NCBI RefSeq assembly: GCF_029531655.1
Contig: NZ_JANRMI010000002.1
Coordinates: 372,001-436,000, forward strand
Reading direction: 5' to 3'
DNA: 64,000 bases
Origin: Bdellovibrio svalbardensis
Lineage (GTDB): Bacteria; Bdellovibrionota; Bdellovibrionia; Bdellovibrionales; Bdellovibrionaceae
Shown piece after piece: positions 52,621 to 61,088 of the stretch. A model generated the notes under the pieces. The model saw only the letters and a list, made by a program, of their open reading frames with translations. It did not search any database and was not told where the DNA came from. Position numbers and translations under genes: made by a program. How positions within the stretch are numbered: position 1 is the stretch's first letter; each line of letters starts with the position of its first letter.

Positions 52621-53247
52621 ATGAAATTCATTCTGACCTTTTCAATAATTATTCTTCTGCAGTGTCAGGCCGTTGCTGACTGGAAGTTTGGAGTTAGTGC
52701 CGGCGCGAGCCCCAATTATTTGGTAAGTCTCAAAGGCAATGGTGTTTCTTCTGGTGCCGCTTATAGCATCGAGTATGAGCTCAAGTATGGAAGTGGAGCG
52801 GACTTTGGGGTTGATCTTTGGAATACACCCCAAGACTCCTGGGGGTTCATTAGTGGACTGCAATATGGAGCTGACAGAGAGCTTAAATCGGGGACGGCCA
52901 ATGGGGTTGTGTTAAACGTTGGCACTTCTGTATCAAAATATCAGACTCATTATGTTTACCTAGGAACTGCATATCGGTGGTCATCTTTCTATATTCCTTT
53001 GGCAGTTAGTTATGGCTTTACGCACTTTACCCCCGCCCCCAGTTCTTTAAATGCAGGGCAAATTATCATTACCGAAAATGGCCCCGGGGTTCAATTGGGT
53101 GTTGGCTGGTTTATCGGAGAGCATATAGTCATTGAATATGTCGGTAGAGCTGTGACAACTGCGATGAATGTCACAGCTGGAGCAGATTCTGAGAAGACGA
53201 AGGGGATGATTTCTTCGGCGCTCCTTAATCTTAAATTGCTGTATTAA
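52621..53247 (+). CDS. Outer-membrane beta-barrel protein, 208 aa
   Basis: A small exported barrel with signal peptide LTFSIIILLQCQAVADW. Strands alternate polar and hydrophobic residues (WKFGVSAGASPNYLVSL, AYSIEYELKYGSG, VYLGTAYRWSSF, LAVSYGFTHF, VQLGVGWFIGEH) and it ends in ALLNLKLLY with a terminal aromatic, which suits assembly by the BAM complex. No named family. The ATG at 52621 has a strong CAGGAGG site. Confidence 0.72.
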   Translation: MKFILTFSIIILLQCQAVADWKFGVSAGASPNYLVSLKGNGVSSGAAYSIEYELKYGSGADFGVDLWNTPQDSWGFISGLQYGADRELKSGTANGVVLNVGTSVSKYQTHYVYLGTAYRWSSFYIPLAVSYGFTHFTPAPSSLNAGQIIITENGPGVQLGVGWFIGEHIVIEYVGRAVTTAMNVTAGADSEKTKGMISSALLNLKLLY

Positions 53248-53256
53248 TGAAACTGA

Positions 53257-53290
53257 AGAAGCAAAGCAATACCGGCGCTGCTTTGCTTCT
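53257..53290. repeat. 12-bp inverted repeat downstream of the barrel gene
   Basis: AGAAGCAAAGCA / TGCTTTGCTTCT with a ten-nt spacer, directly after the 208-aa barrel gene; no T-run follows on the plus strand, so termination is only possible if assisted. Confidence 0.7.
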
Positions 53291-53345
53291 TAAATTCAAA
53301 GTAAAGCCTTCATCAAATTTGTCAGTAGAAAATAATAAAACGAGA

Positions 53346-53386
53346 TTATGAAAAATGAAAACCCACAATTCGTCAGAATTGTGGGT
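53346..53386 (-). terminator. Terminator for the minus-strand gene at 53414
   Basis: Stem ACCCACAATT / AATTGTGGGT (53361-53386) with six-nt loop. Read on the minus strand, it is followed by TTTTCATTTTT, a T-rich tract suitable for Rho-independent termination. Confidence 0.8.
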
Positions 53387-53413
53387 GAGAGTAAGGTTTT
53401 GCCAATAATTTTC

Positions 53414-55180
53414 TTAGAATTGCCAGTGGGCAGCGGCTGTCAAATCCAGTTGAAGGTCTTCTTTGCTTGCGGCGGGATCATATTTGTACTGGCTCAAAGC
53501 AGCGCCGTATTTTAAGTACCAGTTGGCTTTTGGCGATAGCTTCTTATAGGCATCGGCCCCAAGCCGGTAGGCGCTTTTAACTTTAAAGTTGCTACCTGAT
53601 GAGCTTGGGAAGTATTGAAGTTTAACTTCTGACCAGCTCATCAGTCTTGCCAATGTTCTTTGTGTGGGTTGTTTCTGCCAGAAGGCGCCAAGTCCAAACA
53701 TAGTGGCGCTGTCGCTTTCGGCCCTGACCATTTGAATTGGCAAGCTCAAGCCCCAAGTTTCATCGACCATATTGAAGCCAGCTTTAGCTCTCCAAAGAAG
53801 TTCTAGAGTCGTCAGATCCACTTTGGCGTAGTCGTCTTTGCTGGTTAAATGCTGCTGGTGATCTAGAGCCAAGCCCCAGTGGAAGCGACTCCATGAAGAG
53901 TTGACGGCAAGGAAGTTTTCAATCCACCACTGACCGCCAAAGTTTGCAGAGAATAAACCGGAAGGAAGTTGATAGCGTCCTCCCAAGTACAAAGCATAAG
54001 GGGCTCCGCGTTCTGTGTCGTAACTCACGACATAATTGTTTTCACCGGCTTTCACGTTGAGATAACGTCTTCCTTCACCTGAAGGAATTCCAGTTAAGGA
54101 CCAGCGCAGGCCATTGCCTTGTTGTTCAAGGCGGGCCTTTTCATCTTGAGCGTCAGGGGAGATTTGTCCTTCCGCTGGCGGAGTTACCTGCAGTGCCAAA
54201 GATGAGGCGTAAGTTTTTGATGCTGATTTTGCACCAACATAGGGGCGGAAGCTTTCTTGAGGAAGAGGCCCTTTGATGTTGAATTCCTGGCGCATTGGAA
54301 TATCGCCTTCACCCTTGAGATAAACGATAGGGCGTTCTTTCGGAAGTGCGATCTGCCACTCTGTCGCAGAGATTTTTCTGACTTTTTTCTCATCAGCAGG
54401 CTCGGCTCCAGAGGCTGTCAGGATCAGGCTGTTCCCATTTTCAACCACATCTTTGAAATCGACATCATTTCTGCGTGTTTCGATTTCCAGGAAGGAACCG
54501 GATTGCGTTTGTCCTCTGAAGTTAACCGCTTCACTGCGATCATTCAGATAGATGATCCCCTGATTGCCAACTGTGGCGCCGTTGATTTCAACATGGGCTT
54601 CCTTTTTATTCAGATTGCGGGGTTTTACCGCCAGCTGACCTTTTTGTGAAGAAAGGTAAAGCTCTTTGGAGCAAAGATAAAGTCGAGTGCCTTCTGTTTC
54701 ACGGTAGATACAGAATACCATGAAGGGGAGGTATCTCATGTCATCAACAATTTTCGAGTCAACATTGGTGGAAAATGAAGCGATGTCAGAACGAAGATTT
54801 TCACGGCCTTCCATCGGGGTGCCGCGAGAAATTTTAACGGTCTCTTTATCCAGTTCGGTTGCTAAAATAGCTTTGCCAGTATTGTTTTTGATGGCCAATT
54901 GGCCTTCCTTCAAAAGACCCGCGGGCCAAGTGAAGCGAATGCGGTACTGGTTCTTTTTCTCAGCGGGTTCCAGGGAAAATGTCACTTGTGTGGAGTCGAT
55001 AAGAATATCGCCAACGGAAAGACGATCTTCATCCCATAAAGAATATTCGAAACGCTGTGGCAGTACTTGCAAGTTGTTTTTGTCAGCTTGAAAGTGAAGA
55101 GGTTTGAGATCGCTTTTCGGCTTTTGCTGAGCAAGCGCCGTCAGCGGAAGAAGGAAAGCAAGTACAGTAAAAAGTTTCAT
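53414..55180 (-). CDS. Outer-membrane-type protein, paralogue of 18785-20878
   Basis: A 588-residue exported protein with signal peptide LFTVLAFLLPLTALAQ. The modules are those of the 697-residue protein at 18785: a leading strand pair (LSVGDILIDSTQVTFSLEP), FTWPAGLLKEGQLAIKN, the Cys pair in FCIYRETEGTRLYLCS, a linker, YLNVKAGENNYVVSYDTERG, then a barrel ending in LDLTAAAHWQF with terminal Phe. Function unknown; an envelope or sugar-related structural role is only a guess. The ATG overlaps the stop of the NTPase gene in TGATG, suggesting coupled synthesis. A terminator follows at 53346. Confidence 0.72.
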   Translation of the reverse strand: MKLFTVLAFLLPLTALAQQKPKSDLKPLHFQADKNNLQVLPQRFEYSLWDEDRLSVGDILIDSTQVTFSLEPAEKKNQYRIRFTWPAGLLKEGQLAIKNNTGKAILATELDKETVKISRGTPMEGRENLRSDIASFSTNVDSKIVDDMRYLPFMVFCIYRETEGTRLYLCSKELYLSSQKGQLAVKPRNLNKKEAHVEINGATVGNQGIIYLNDRSEAVNFRGQTQSGSFLEIETRRNDVDFKDVVENGNSLILTASGAEPADEKKVRKISATEWQIALPKERPIVYLKGEGDIPMRQEFNIKGPLPQESFRPYVGAKSASKTYASSLALQVTPPAEGQISPDAQDEKARLEQQGNGLRWSLTGIPSGEGRRYLNVKAGENNYVVSYDTERGAPYALYLGGRYQLPSGLFSANFGGQWWIENFLAVNSSWSRFHWGLALDHQQHLTSKDDYAKVDLTTLELLWRAKAGFNMVDETWGLSLPIQMVRAESDSATMFGLGAFWQKQPTQRTLARLMSWSEVKLQYFPSSSGSNFKVKSAYRLGADAYKKLSPKANWYLKYGAALSQYKYDPAASKEDLQLDLTAAAHWQF

Positions 55181-55782
55181 CAGAGAAGCTCCTTCGTTAT
55201 TTCTTCAGCATTTTTATGGGCCATGATCGCTCGGATCACCGCCAGTGAGGTGGTGATCTTGGAAAGGAAGTCAGCATTGTGTGCGATCACCAGTCGGCGA
55301 GGATGACCCGCCCAGGCATCTTTAATTCGTGTATTTAAGTCCCAAGCTTCCTCGAAGCTTTCCGTGCGAATGGGATTTGAAGAATCATAGAAATCAAGCG
55401 AGGCCGTATCCAAATGAATAACCCAGTCATAACGAGCCAGCTCAGCTTCGCGGGTGCTAGGGATTTGATTGAAGATGGATCCGGCGCTGGAAGGCCAATA
55501 AGCCAAAGCGTCCATGGTGCCTCGGTCGCAAACAATGAGGTTTTTACCACTCATTTCACAAATCATATCTTCGAGTTCATGCTGAATAAAAAAGATCGCA
55601 CGTTGTGCATGGACAACTCCCTGAGCTTCTTTGTAGCGGGGAAATCCTCCGCGATAGAGAATGCTGGCAGCTTCAGGGACGACGGCGCATTTTTGCCCGA
55701 GTTCTTTTTTGAGAGTTTCGATAAGGGTGGTTTTTCCCCCGGAAGGGCCACCTGTAATGGCAACTTTAACTTGTGAATTCAT
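55180..55782 (-). CDS. AAA_28-type NTPase/kinase-like protein
   Basis: A 200-residue cytoplasmic P-loop protein. Walker A is GGPSGGKTT at residues 10-18, followed by VVPEAASILYRGGFP, a helix with FIQHELED, LIVCDRGTMDALAYWP (Walker-B-like Asp-Arg), and an LID-like segment with SNPIRTESFEEAWDLN and HPRRLVIAHNADF. The pattern fits AAA_28 (NadR-kinase-like) proteins, which phosphorylate small metabolites. The ATG at 55782 leads directly to the P-loop; the open frame upstream to 55863 overlaps the phospholipase D gene and is unlikely. It overlaps the next gene (TGATG). Confidence 0.82.
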   Translation of the reverse strand: MNSQVKVAITGGPSGGKTTLIETLKKELGQKCAVVPEAASILYRGGFPRYKEAQGVVHAQRAIFFIQHELEDMICEMSGKNLIVCDRGTMDALAYWPSSAGSIFNQIPSTREAELARYDWVIHLDTASLDFYDSSNPIRTESFEEAWDLNTRIKDAWAGHPRRLVIAHNADFLSKITTSLAVIRAIMAHKNAEEITKELL

Positions 55783-55834
55783 GCATCTAGGATCACAAGG
55801 AACCTGTGTCCAGGTCAAAGGAAAAACGGGTTCT

Positions 55835-56974
55835 TTAAAGCATATAGCGAAGGCGAAAGGCAATCTTGTAGAACCACCGGCTGAACCATGAAGAATTGAA
55901 GTCAGCCTCGCTAACGGGACGTGAGTTCTGAAGATCAGTCTCCCATTGAGTCAGCATATTTGTCAGGCTTTCGCTGTCTTGGAAGCGGGCTATCACTTCT
56001 AGGTCATGTAACAAACTTCGATGGTTGAGGTTGAATGAACCAATATAGACACTGTTATCTACGATCATGGTTTTGGCATGCAGAATGGTTTTTTGATATT
56101 CAAAGATAGGCATGCGGCTATGTAAAAGAAAGCGAACCAGGCTGAAGGCCGCCCATTTTACTAAAGGGACATCCGACTTACCAGGCAGGATCAGTTTGAC
56201 ATCAACGCCTCTTTCCGCAGCTTTCAATAAGACTTTTAAAAGCGAGCGCTTGGGAAGAAAGTAAGCCGTCGTGATGTAAATCCGAGAGTCTGCTTTGCTG
56301 AGTAGGCGTAGTAAGTCACGATAGAGCGTGCGTCGCATTTTTTGCGTGGTGTTCAATTGTAGCGCTGTTGAAAAGGATGAGTGAGGTATTCTCCAGCGTC
56401 CTACCCAAGTAAGAATTCCGCGATAAACTGTCCGCAGGTAAGTGATTTGAGATGCGATGACAAGTTTTTTGATGGCGGAGCCTTCGACGCGAACACCGGT
56501 GTCTCGCCATGCCTTGCTGCCAACATATTTGGAGTGGTGCACTTCAATAAAGTTCAAGCTTCCCAGATAGGCGACTTGTTCATCGATAATGACGATCTTG
56601 CGATGATTGCGACGATTCATGCGACTGAGAAAGCTGGTGAACCTAAAATCACGATATCGAGGCCACTTTCTTGCAAGGCTGCTGAAGTAAGGCATCGGGT
56701 GAAAGACCCGCATCTCGAAGCCCGAGGAATTGCAAATTTTTGTAAGTTCAGGAATGTAATTGTAAGAACCAAATCCGTCGACGATCAACTTGACGGAACA
56801 GCCGCGCTGGCGGGCTCTTTCTAGTTCTTTGAGCAGTTCTTGGGTCAATCGATCGATGGCAAAAATATAGCCTTCTATCGTGATGCTTTTTTTGGCATGC
56901 CGAAGGTCATTCATCAGACTTTCAAAATAGTCGTCGCCTGTATGAAAAATTTGAACTCGGCTCCATGAATCCAT
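55835..56974 (-). CDS. Phospholipase D family protein, cardiolipin synthase-like
   Basis: A 379-residue protein with two HKD motifs: NHRKIVIIDEQVAYLG (His124, Lys126, Asp131) and LHAKTMIVDNSVYIG (His299, Lys301, Asp306), each with the downstream GS(L/F)N. The early IEGYIFAIDRLTQELLKELE region matches the cardiolipin synthase N-domain, but the two membrane helices of ClsA are absent, as in ClsB/C-type enzymes. It probably joins phosphatidylglycerol molecules or exchanges phospholipid head groups at the membrane. The ATG at 56974 has no obvious strong ribosome binding site. It is upstream of the NTPase gene on the same strand. Confidence 0.88.
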   Translation of the reverse strand: MDSWSRVQIFHTGDDYFESLMNDLRHAKKSITIEGYIFAIDRLTQELLKELERARQRGCSVKLIVDGFGSYNYIPELTKICNSSGFEMRVFHPMPYFSSLARKWPRYRDFRFTSFLSRMNRRNHRKIVIIDEQVAYLGSLNFIEVHHSKYVGSKAWRDTGVRVEGSAIKKLVIASQITYLRTVYRGILTWVGRWRIPHSSFSTALQLNTTQKMRRTLYRDLLRLLSKADSRIYITTAYFLPKRSLLKVLLKAAERGVDVKLILPGKSDVPLVKWAAFSLVRFLLHSRMPIFEYQKTILHAKTMIVDNSVYIGSFNLNHRSLLHDLEVIARFQDSESLTNMLTQWETDLQNSRPVSEADFNSSWFSRWFYKIAFRLRYML

Positions 56975-57044
56975 ATTGCTGCATTGTTCAATAAATAATT
57001 AAAAAAGTCGACAGCAAAGGAAACGCGAGGGCAAACTCTATGAC

Positions 57045-57749
57045 ATGACATTGAACAAATTGAATCTTATGAAAACTTTGACAGGAAGTCTTTTGGGCAT
57101 CATGTGCTGGGGAGCGGCATTCGCTCACGCATCAGTCCCATCAGGAAAAACAACCGTAGTTTATTTTGGAACGCAAAATAAGGACGACTTCGAAAAGAAG
57201 ATCAAACCTGTTTTTGACAGTCAATCTTGCAAGAACTGCGAGCTTGTAAACTACACTCCTTATACAAAGGAAGGCACTGTCGATATGCCAGGTCTTCGTG
57301 AAAGAGTGGAGTCTTTGCCTGACACGACCAGTTTTGTTTTCTTTGATTTCAATATGAAAGTGAATGATCAAAACAAGGACCTGGTGGAGCTCTTGAACAA
57401 GAAGGCTCAAAAAGGTTTGGTGATTGTGGGATCCGCTGGAGCACCCAAAGCCAATGAGGCTTCGAGCTCTTTGAGTCGCACGGTTCTGGGGCAGGTACAA
57501 AATGCCTTGATCATCGGTGAGTTGGGTGAGCGCGATCGCCTTGCGCCAAGTGCTTTCTATGGTCCTGAAATGTTGACGGCGCTTCGTCCTCCAAAAGACA
57601 AAATCGGCCAGGGATATAGTCCTTTGATTTTTGCGGCTAATTTGGCGGAGCATTGGTCTAAGCACAATTCGCAAGAATGGACTGAACACTTTAAAAACAA
57701 GAAGTCTAAGAGTCGTAAACTTTGGCTTGATCTCAACGACATGTTCTAA
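57045..57749 (+). CDS. Exported degenerate subtilase-like protein
   Basis: A 234-residue exported protein with signal peptide GSLLGIMCWGAAFAHAS. The second half follows the subtilisin fold without its catalytic residues: SFVFFDFNMKVNDQNKDLVE (strand/helix), GLVIVGSAGAPKA in place of the oxyanion Asn motif, ALIIGELGERDRLAPSAFYG comparable to the AVGAT...FSNxG segment, and GQGYSPLIFAANLAEHW where GTSxAxPxVAxxAA is expected; the catalytic Ser is replaced by Gly. Asp and His motifs are also not evident. If real, it is a pseudoprotease, perhaps a chaperone or inhibitor. Start at 57045 has only a distant GAGG. Confidence 0.5.
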   Translation: MTLNKLNLMKTLTGSLLGIMCWGAAFAHASVPSGKTTVVYFGTQNKDDFEKKIKPVFDSQSCKNCELVNYTPYTKEGTVDMPGLRERVESLPDTTSFVFFDFNMKVNDQNKDLVELLNKKAQKGLVIVGSAGAPKANEASSSLSRTVLGQVQNALIIGELGERDRLAPSAFYGPEMLTALRPPKDKIGQGYSPLIFAANLAEHWSKHNSQEWTEHFKNKKSKSRKLWLDLNDMF

Positions 57750-57776
57750 ACTGGATTCGTTCGGCTCCGGGCGGGG

Positions 57777-57922
57777 ATTTTCGCAAAAACTTTAAATGAG
57801 TCTTTGCGCTTCGTTCGGCACGGCATCCTGCCTCATCGTCGCCGGGCTTTGCCCGGTTCGCGCATCCTGCGCCGACGAAGGCCTCTCTTCGGCAAAGCCT
57901 CATTTAAAGTTTTTGCGAAAAT
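57777..57922. repeat. Long-armed cloverleaf element, copy B
   Basis: Arms 57777-57807 and 57892-57922 match at 30 of 31 positions as inverted repeats; they do not resemble the arms of copy A. The 84-nt core (57808-57891) starts with the same GCTTCGTTCGGCACG and ends GAAGGCCTCTCTTCG, and folds as hairpin GGC-ATCCT-GCC, outer stem TCGTCG/CGACGA, inner hairpins CCGGG-CTTTG-CCCGG and GCGC-ATCCT-GCGC. Compared with copy A the stem bases change in pairs. It lies between convergent genes ending at 57749 and 57967. Confidence 0.87.
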
Positions 57923-57966
57923 TTGCTCTGCGACTAAATGATCTGATTTAGTTGGGTGAATTTTTG

Positions 57967-58809
57967 TTAGCGGCCGGGGAAGACTTCGATGCGGTCTTGG
58001 TATTCGGCGGGGATTCGTTGTTGGATTATTTTTTTTACTTCGGTGTCGGAATAGCGGCTGGATAGGTGGATGAGGACTATCTTTTCGCTTTTGATGTCTT
58101 GGAGTCTTGGGATGATTTCATCTAAATGAGTGTGGCCCCATTGGCGGGCGGCTTCGATGGTCTTTCTGCTGTCCAGGTAAGTGGCTTCCATTAATAGAAT
58201 TTTTGAGTCTCGGACCCAGGGCCTTGAGTTGAGGAATTCTATTTGGGTGTCGCCGGTAAAACTCACCACGGGGATGTGTTGGAGTTCGTTGACCTCGTGG
58301 CCTTGGCGTTTCAAATCGACGATTTCATCCTGTGACAGGCCTTGAAGTTCTGCTTTAAGTTTTTTGTGGATCTCAAAGACTGTGTAGCCGAAAGAGTCTA
58401 CGCGGTGAGTGGTTGGGAAGACCTTCACGTAGGTTTGGGCATTGAGGTAGATTTCATCGTCGGCTTCAACTCCGATGAACTCGTACTTGTATTGGTGGCC
58501 TTCGATTTTTTCCCAGATCTTCATGATTTGATCCAAGGGTTCAACCAAGGATTTGGGCATATAGAACTTGCCGGCCTCTTGGGAGGTCATGGCTTTTTGG
58601 GAAATGATATAGGGTACACCAGCGGCATGGTCCAGATGGCCATGGCTGATAAAGAAATTTTTCAAATTTAAAAGGTACGGATAACCTTGGGCCACATCGA
58701 AGCTGAGAGACAACTCCGGCATGGCGATGGCGGTGCGAATTCCTGATAGGGAAAGGCCGTGGAATTTATATTTTTGGTAACTCCAGGATTCTCCGGCCTT
58801 CACTGACAT
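57967..58809 (-). CDS. RNase Z-like metallo-beta-lactamase fold hydrolase
   Basis: A 280-residue cytoplasmic hydrolase. Zinc-binding SHGHLDH (His56, His58, Asp60, His61), then FPTTHRVDSFGYTVFE (Thr-His as in RNase Z), VSFTGDTQI, LMEATYL and WGHTHLDE/VLIHLSSRY, giving the expected His/Asp set. These match the ElaC/RNase Z group and its relatives rather than lactamases. Whether it trims tRNA 3' ends or acts on other phosphodiesters cannot be told. ATG at 58809. Confidence 0.85.
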   Translation of the reverse strand: MSVKAGESWSYQKYKFHGLSLSGIRTAIAMPELSLSFDVAQGYPYLLNLKNFFISHGHLDHAAGVPYIISQKAMTSQEAGKFYMPKSLVEPLDQIMKIWEKIEGHQYKYEFIGVEADDEIYLNAQTYVKVFPTTHRVDSFGYTVFEIHKKLKAELQGLSQDEIVDLKRQGHEVNELQHIPVVSFTGDTQIEFLNSRPWVRDSKILLMEATYLDSRKTIEAARQWGHTHLDEIIPRLQDIKSEKIVLIHLSSRYSDTEVKKIIQQRIPAEYQDRIEVFPGR

Positions 58810-58832
58810 GATTTTCTCCGCTTAAGAACAAA

Positions 58833-60125
58833 CTAAGTACATTGAGCAACGAGGTCGTGACCGATCCACGCGACAGGAGCTTTTGGCTTCCAAGAGTCAT
58901 GAAGCATCACATAACCGCAAGACTTAAAGACCACTTCACTCAAAACAGCTGTGATCAATTGTTTTTCGTCCTTGTGCATGGCGAACAAATGATCAGAGCT
59001 GGTTAGCATGTATTCCATTTGCTCTTTGCCGGAGTTTTGAGGCCACGCTTCGAACTTGCTGTAGGCAAGAGTCAGGTCATTAGTTAAGTAGTCATCTGTA
59101 AATTTGATGATTTGCTCGAAAGTCACATCATCCTTCAAAAGGGCTTTGCAATCAGCAAGAACCTTCTCTGTATGTTTTTTGTCTGCGCCGTCTTTTTGAA
59201 GAGCTGCAAGCAAAGGATAAAGTGATACTTCAACACCTTGGAAGATTGAGCTGGAGTTCGTAAGGATCTCTGGGCAATTGTAAACGCAGGTATTGATACC
59301 CTGTTTGCTGAATTGCTCGGACAACTTTTCCAAGTCCATTTTTGCCCAGCCTTGGAAGTAAGGTGTGTAGGTTTGCCATTTGTAAGCACCGCGAATCAAG
59401 ACTTCAGTTCCATGGTAGCCGTAGGCTGTGTAAGCCACATGTCCACCCTGCGCTTCCAATTTTTTACGGAGGGGTGCTGAAATTTCAACCAAATGGCGGA
59501 AGGTTTCAGAAGTCACTTCGACGAAGTTTTTCAAGCAAAGCTGACCAATTTCAGAATCGAACAAAGCTTTTGATGGAATATGACGATCGCCAGTCCCTTT
59601 GAATGTACGGTTCAGCAAAGGCATGATGATTTTAGTGCGGGGAACGCCACCAGCCATCAAATGAGCGAAAACAACATTGGCCCCAGCAGGAATGTATTGC
59701 TCAAGTTCCTTCATGAACAATTCTGTGTTCTTTTTGAAGCGAACTACGCTGTTCTTTTGAGACTCTTCAACAGACTTCCAATCAATCTTTGTGTCTTGCC
59801 ATTCGCCAAGCTTAACATCTTTCAAAAGATCACAAGGAGTCACGCCTTTGGAGTCGGGCTCCATGTCGAAACCCGCTTCAAGGGGAACATTGATGAAAGG
59901 CTTAGGGATGTTTTCTGTTTCCTCAGCTGTCAAAGCGCGAAGGCTGCCGTCTTTTTCGCGACGACCCACTGTGGCGCGAACGATTGTCATGCCGCGATGT
60001 TCAGCTTCTTCGACCAAACCATTGGCATAACCGCGAGAGAAAAGCTCACCAAATAGCACAAGGACATCGCCTTTTTTGTAAGGAGCCAAAGCTGGTTTGC
60101 CGCGAAGTGGGAAGAGTTGCGTCAT
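58833..60125 (-). CDS. Hypothetical 430-aa protein, possible Rossmann-type oxidoreductase
   Basis: I do not recognise the family securely. The first 60 residues (KKGDVLVLFGELFSRGYANG, LVEEAEHRGMTIVRATVGR) look like a Rossmann beta-alpha-beta unit with a glycine-containing turn and an Arg-rich second strand, so nucleotide binding is possible. Further sections include VVFAHLMAGGVPRTKIIMPL, GHVAYTAYGYHGTEVLIRG (Tyr/His-rich) and NTCVYNCPEIL. There is no signal peptide. A conserved-looking, long, soluble enzyme is the best description. ATG at 60125 with GAGG eight nt upstream is preferred to 60155. It ends 24 nt before the RNase Z-like gene, so both are probably one operon. Confidence 0.6.
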   Translation of the reverse strand: MTQLFPLRGKPALAPYKKGDVLVLFGELFSRGYANGLVEEAEHRGMTIVRATVGRREKDGSLRALTAEETENIPKPFINVPLEAGFDMEPDSKGVTPCDLLKDVKLGEWQDTKIDWKSVEESQKNSVVRFKKNTELFMKELEQYIPAGANVVFAHLMAGGVPRTKIIMPLLNRTFKGTGDRHIPSKALFDSEIGQLCLKNFVEVTSETFRHLVEISAPLRKKLEAQGGHVAYTAYGYHGTEVLIRGAYKWQTYTPYFQGWAKMDLEKLSEQFSKQGINTCVYNCPEILTNSSSIFQGVEVSLYPLLAALQKDGADKKHTEKVLADCKALLKDDVTFEQIIKFTDDYLTNDLTLAYSKFEAWPQNSGKEQMEYMLTSSDHLFAMHKDEKQLITAVLSEVVFKSCGYVMLHDSWKPKAPVAWIGHDLVAQCT

Positions 60126-60260
60126 AAAATGAACCTCATACTTACACTCCAGCAAGGCCGGAGTAGGGAATGTTAAGCGGCTATAGTCGTCCGCTCTGAA
60201 TCTACGGTCAACTTTTGACTCCGTTAGTCTCAGTATATACTCTGAAAAAGGAGGATTTAA

Positions 60261-61004
60261 ATGCGAGTTGTAAGCATGGTTCCGTCATGGACGGAGACCC
60301 TTTTGAAAGCAGGCGTCAATGTTGTTGGACGCACGCGCTATTGCATTCATCCTCCCAAGCTTATCACCAATATTCCCATCGTGGGCGGAACCAAAGACGT
60401 TTCGTGGGATTTGGTTGCGGATTTAAAGCCTGATTTGGTGCTGTTGGATCAAGAGGAGAACCCCCTTGAAATGGCTGAAGAGTGTCCAGTGCCATACTTT
60501 GCAACCCATGTGAACTCTTTGGAGTCTTTGCAAAAAGAGCTAGTCCGTCTTGGTGAGCACTTTGAAAATGCTCATCTCTTGGAGTTGTCCGTACAATGTT
60601 TGGATATTCTTGAGGCACCCACGCCAAAATGGGATTCAAAAAAAATTCCAGGCTTCATGGAATGGGTCAAAATGCCAACGGGGAGTGCTCACAAGGTTGT
60701 CTATCTTATCTGGCGCAAGCCCTGGATGGCGGCGAGTAAAGAAACTTATATCGGTTCCGTGTTAAAAAAGCTTGGAGCAGAGATCGTCGAGTTTCCAGAA
60801 GGGGAAAAGTATCCTGTGCTGGAAATCGAAGATTATCCCGAAGCACTTTTTCTGTATTCGTCGGAACCTTATCCGTTTGCTAAGAAAATATCCGATCTAA
60901 AATCGCTCGGTGTCGATGGGGCCATCGTTAACGGAGAATCTTATTCTTGGTTTGGCGAGCGCAGTATCGAATTCCTAAAAAATGAATTGTTAAAATCCAG
61001 GTAG
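60261..61004 (+). CDS. BtuF-like helical-backbone metal/corrinoid-binding protein without signal peptide
   Basis: A 247-residue protein of the substrate-binding fold used by BtuF and siderophore binders. The N-terminal lobe starts RVVSMVPSWTETLLKAGVNV and continues PIVGGTKDVSWDLVADLKPD with LVLLDQEENP; the C-terminal lobe has VVYLIWRKPWMAASKETYIG and EIVEFPEGEKYPVLEIEDYP. Normal BtuF proteins have an export signal; this one begins directly with the first strand, so it acts in the cytoplasm or at a partner protein, perhaps as a corrinoid or metal sensor. Strong AAAAAGGAGG site before the ATG. Single gene. Confidence 0.82.
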   Translation: MRVVSMVPSWTETLLKAGVNVVGRTRYCIHPPKLITNIPIVGGTKDVSWDLVADLKPDLVLLDQEENPLEMAEECPVPYFATHVNSLESLQKELVRLGEHFENAHLLELSVQCLDILEAPTPKWDSKKIPGFMEWVKMPTGSAHKVVYLIWRKPWMAASKETYIGSVLKKLGAEIVEFPEGEKYPVLEIEDYPEALFLYSSEPYPFAKKISDLKSLGVDGAIVNGESYSWFGERSIEFLKNELLKSR

Positions 61005-61025
61005 AGTTAACGCTGCGAGCCTCAA

Positions 61026-61077
61026 AAAGGTACGCCGTACCTTTGGCGAAAGCTGTTAGAGGCCCACCGTTGGTGGG
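61026..61077. repeat. Two adjacent palindromes between convergent genes
   Basis: AAAGGTACG-C-CGTACCTTT (61026-61044) is a perfect palindrome related to the AAAGGTAC repeats at 33125; CCCACC-GTT-GGTGGG (61063-61077) is a second hairpin. They lie between the BtuF-like gene and the large minus-strand gene. Confidence 0.75.
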
Positions 61078-61088
61078 ACCTGTGTACT

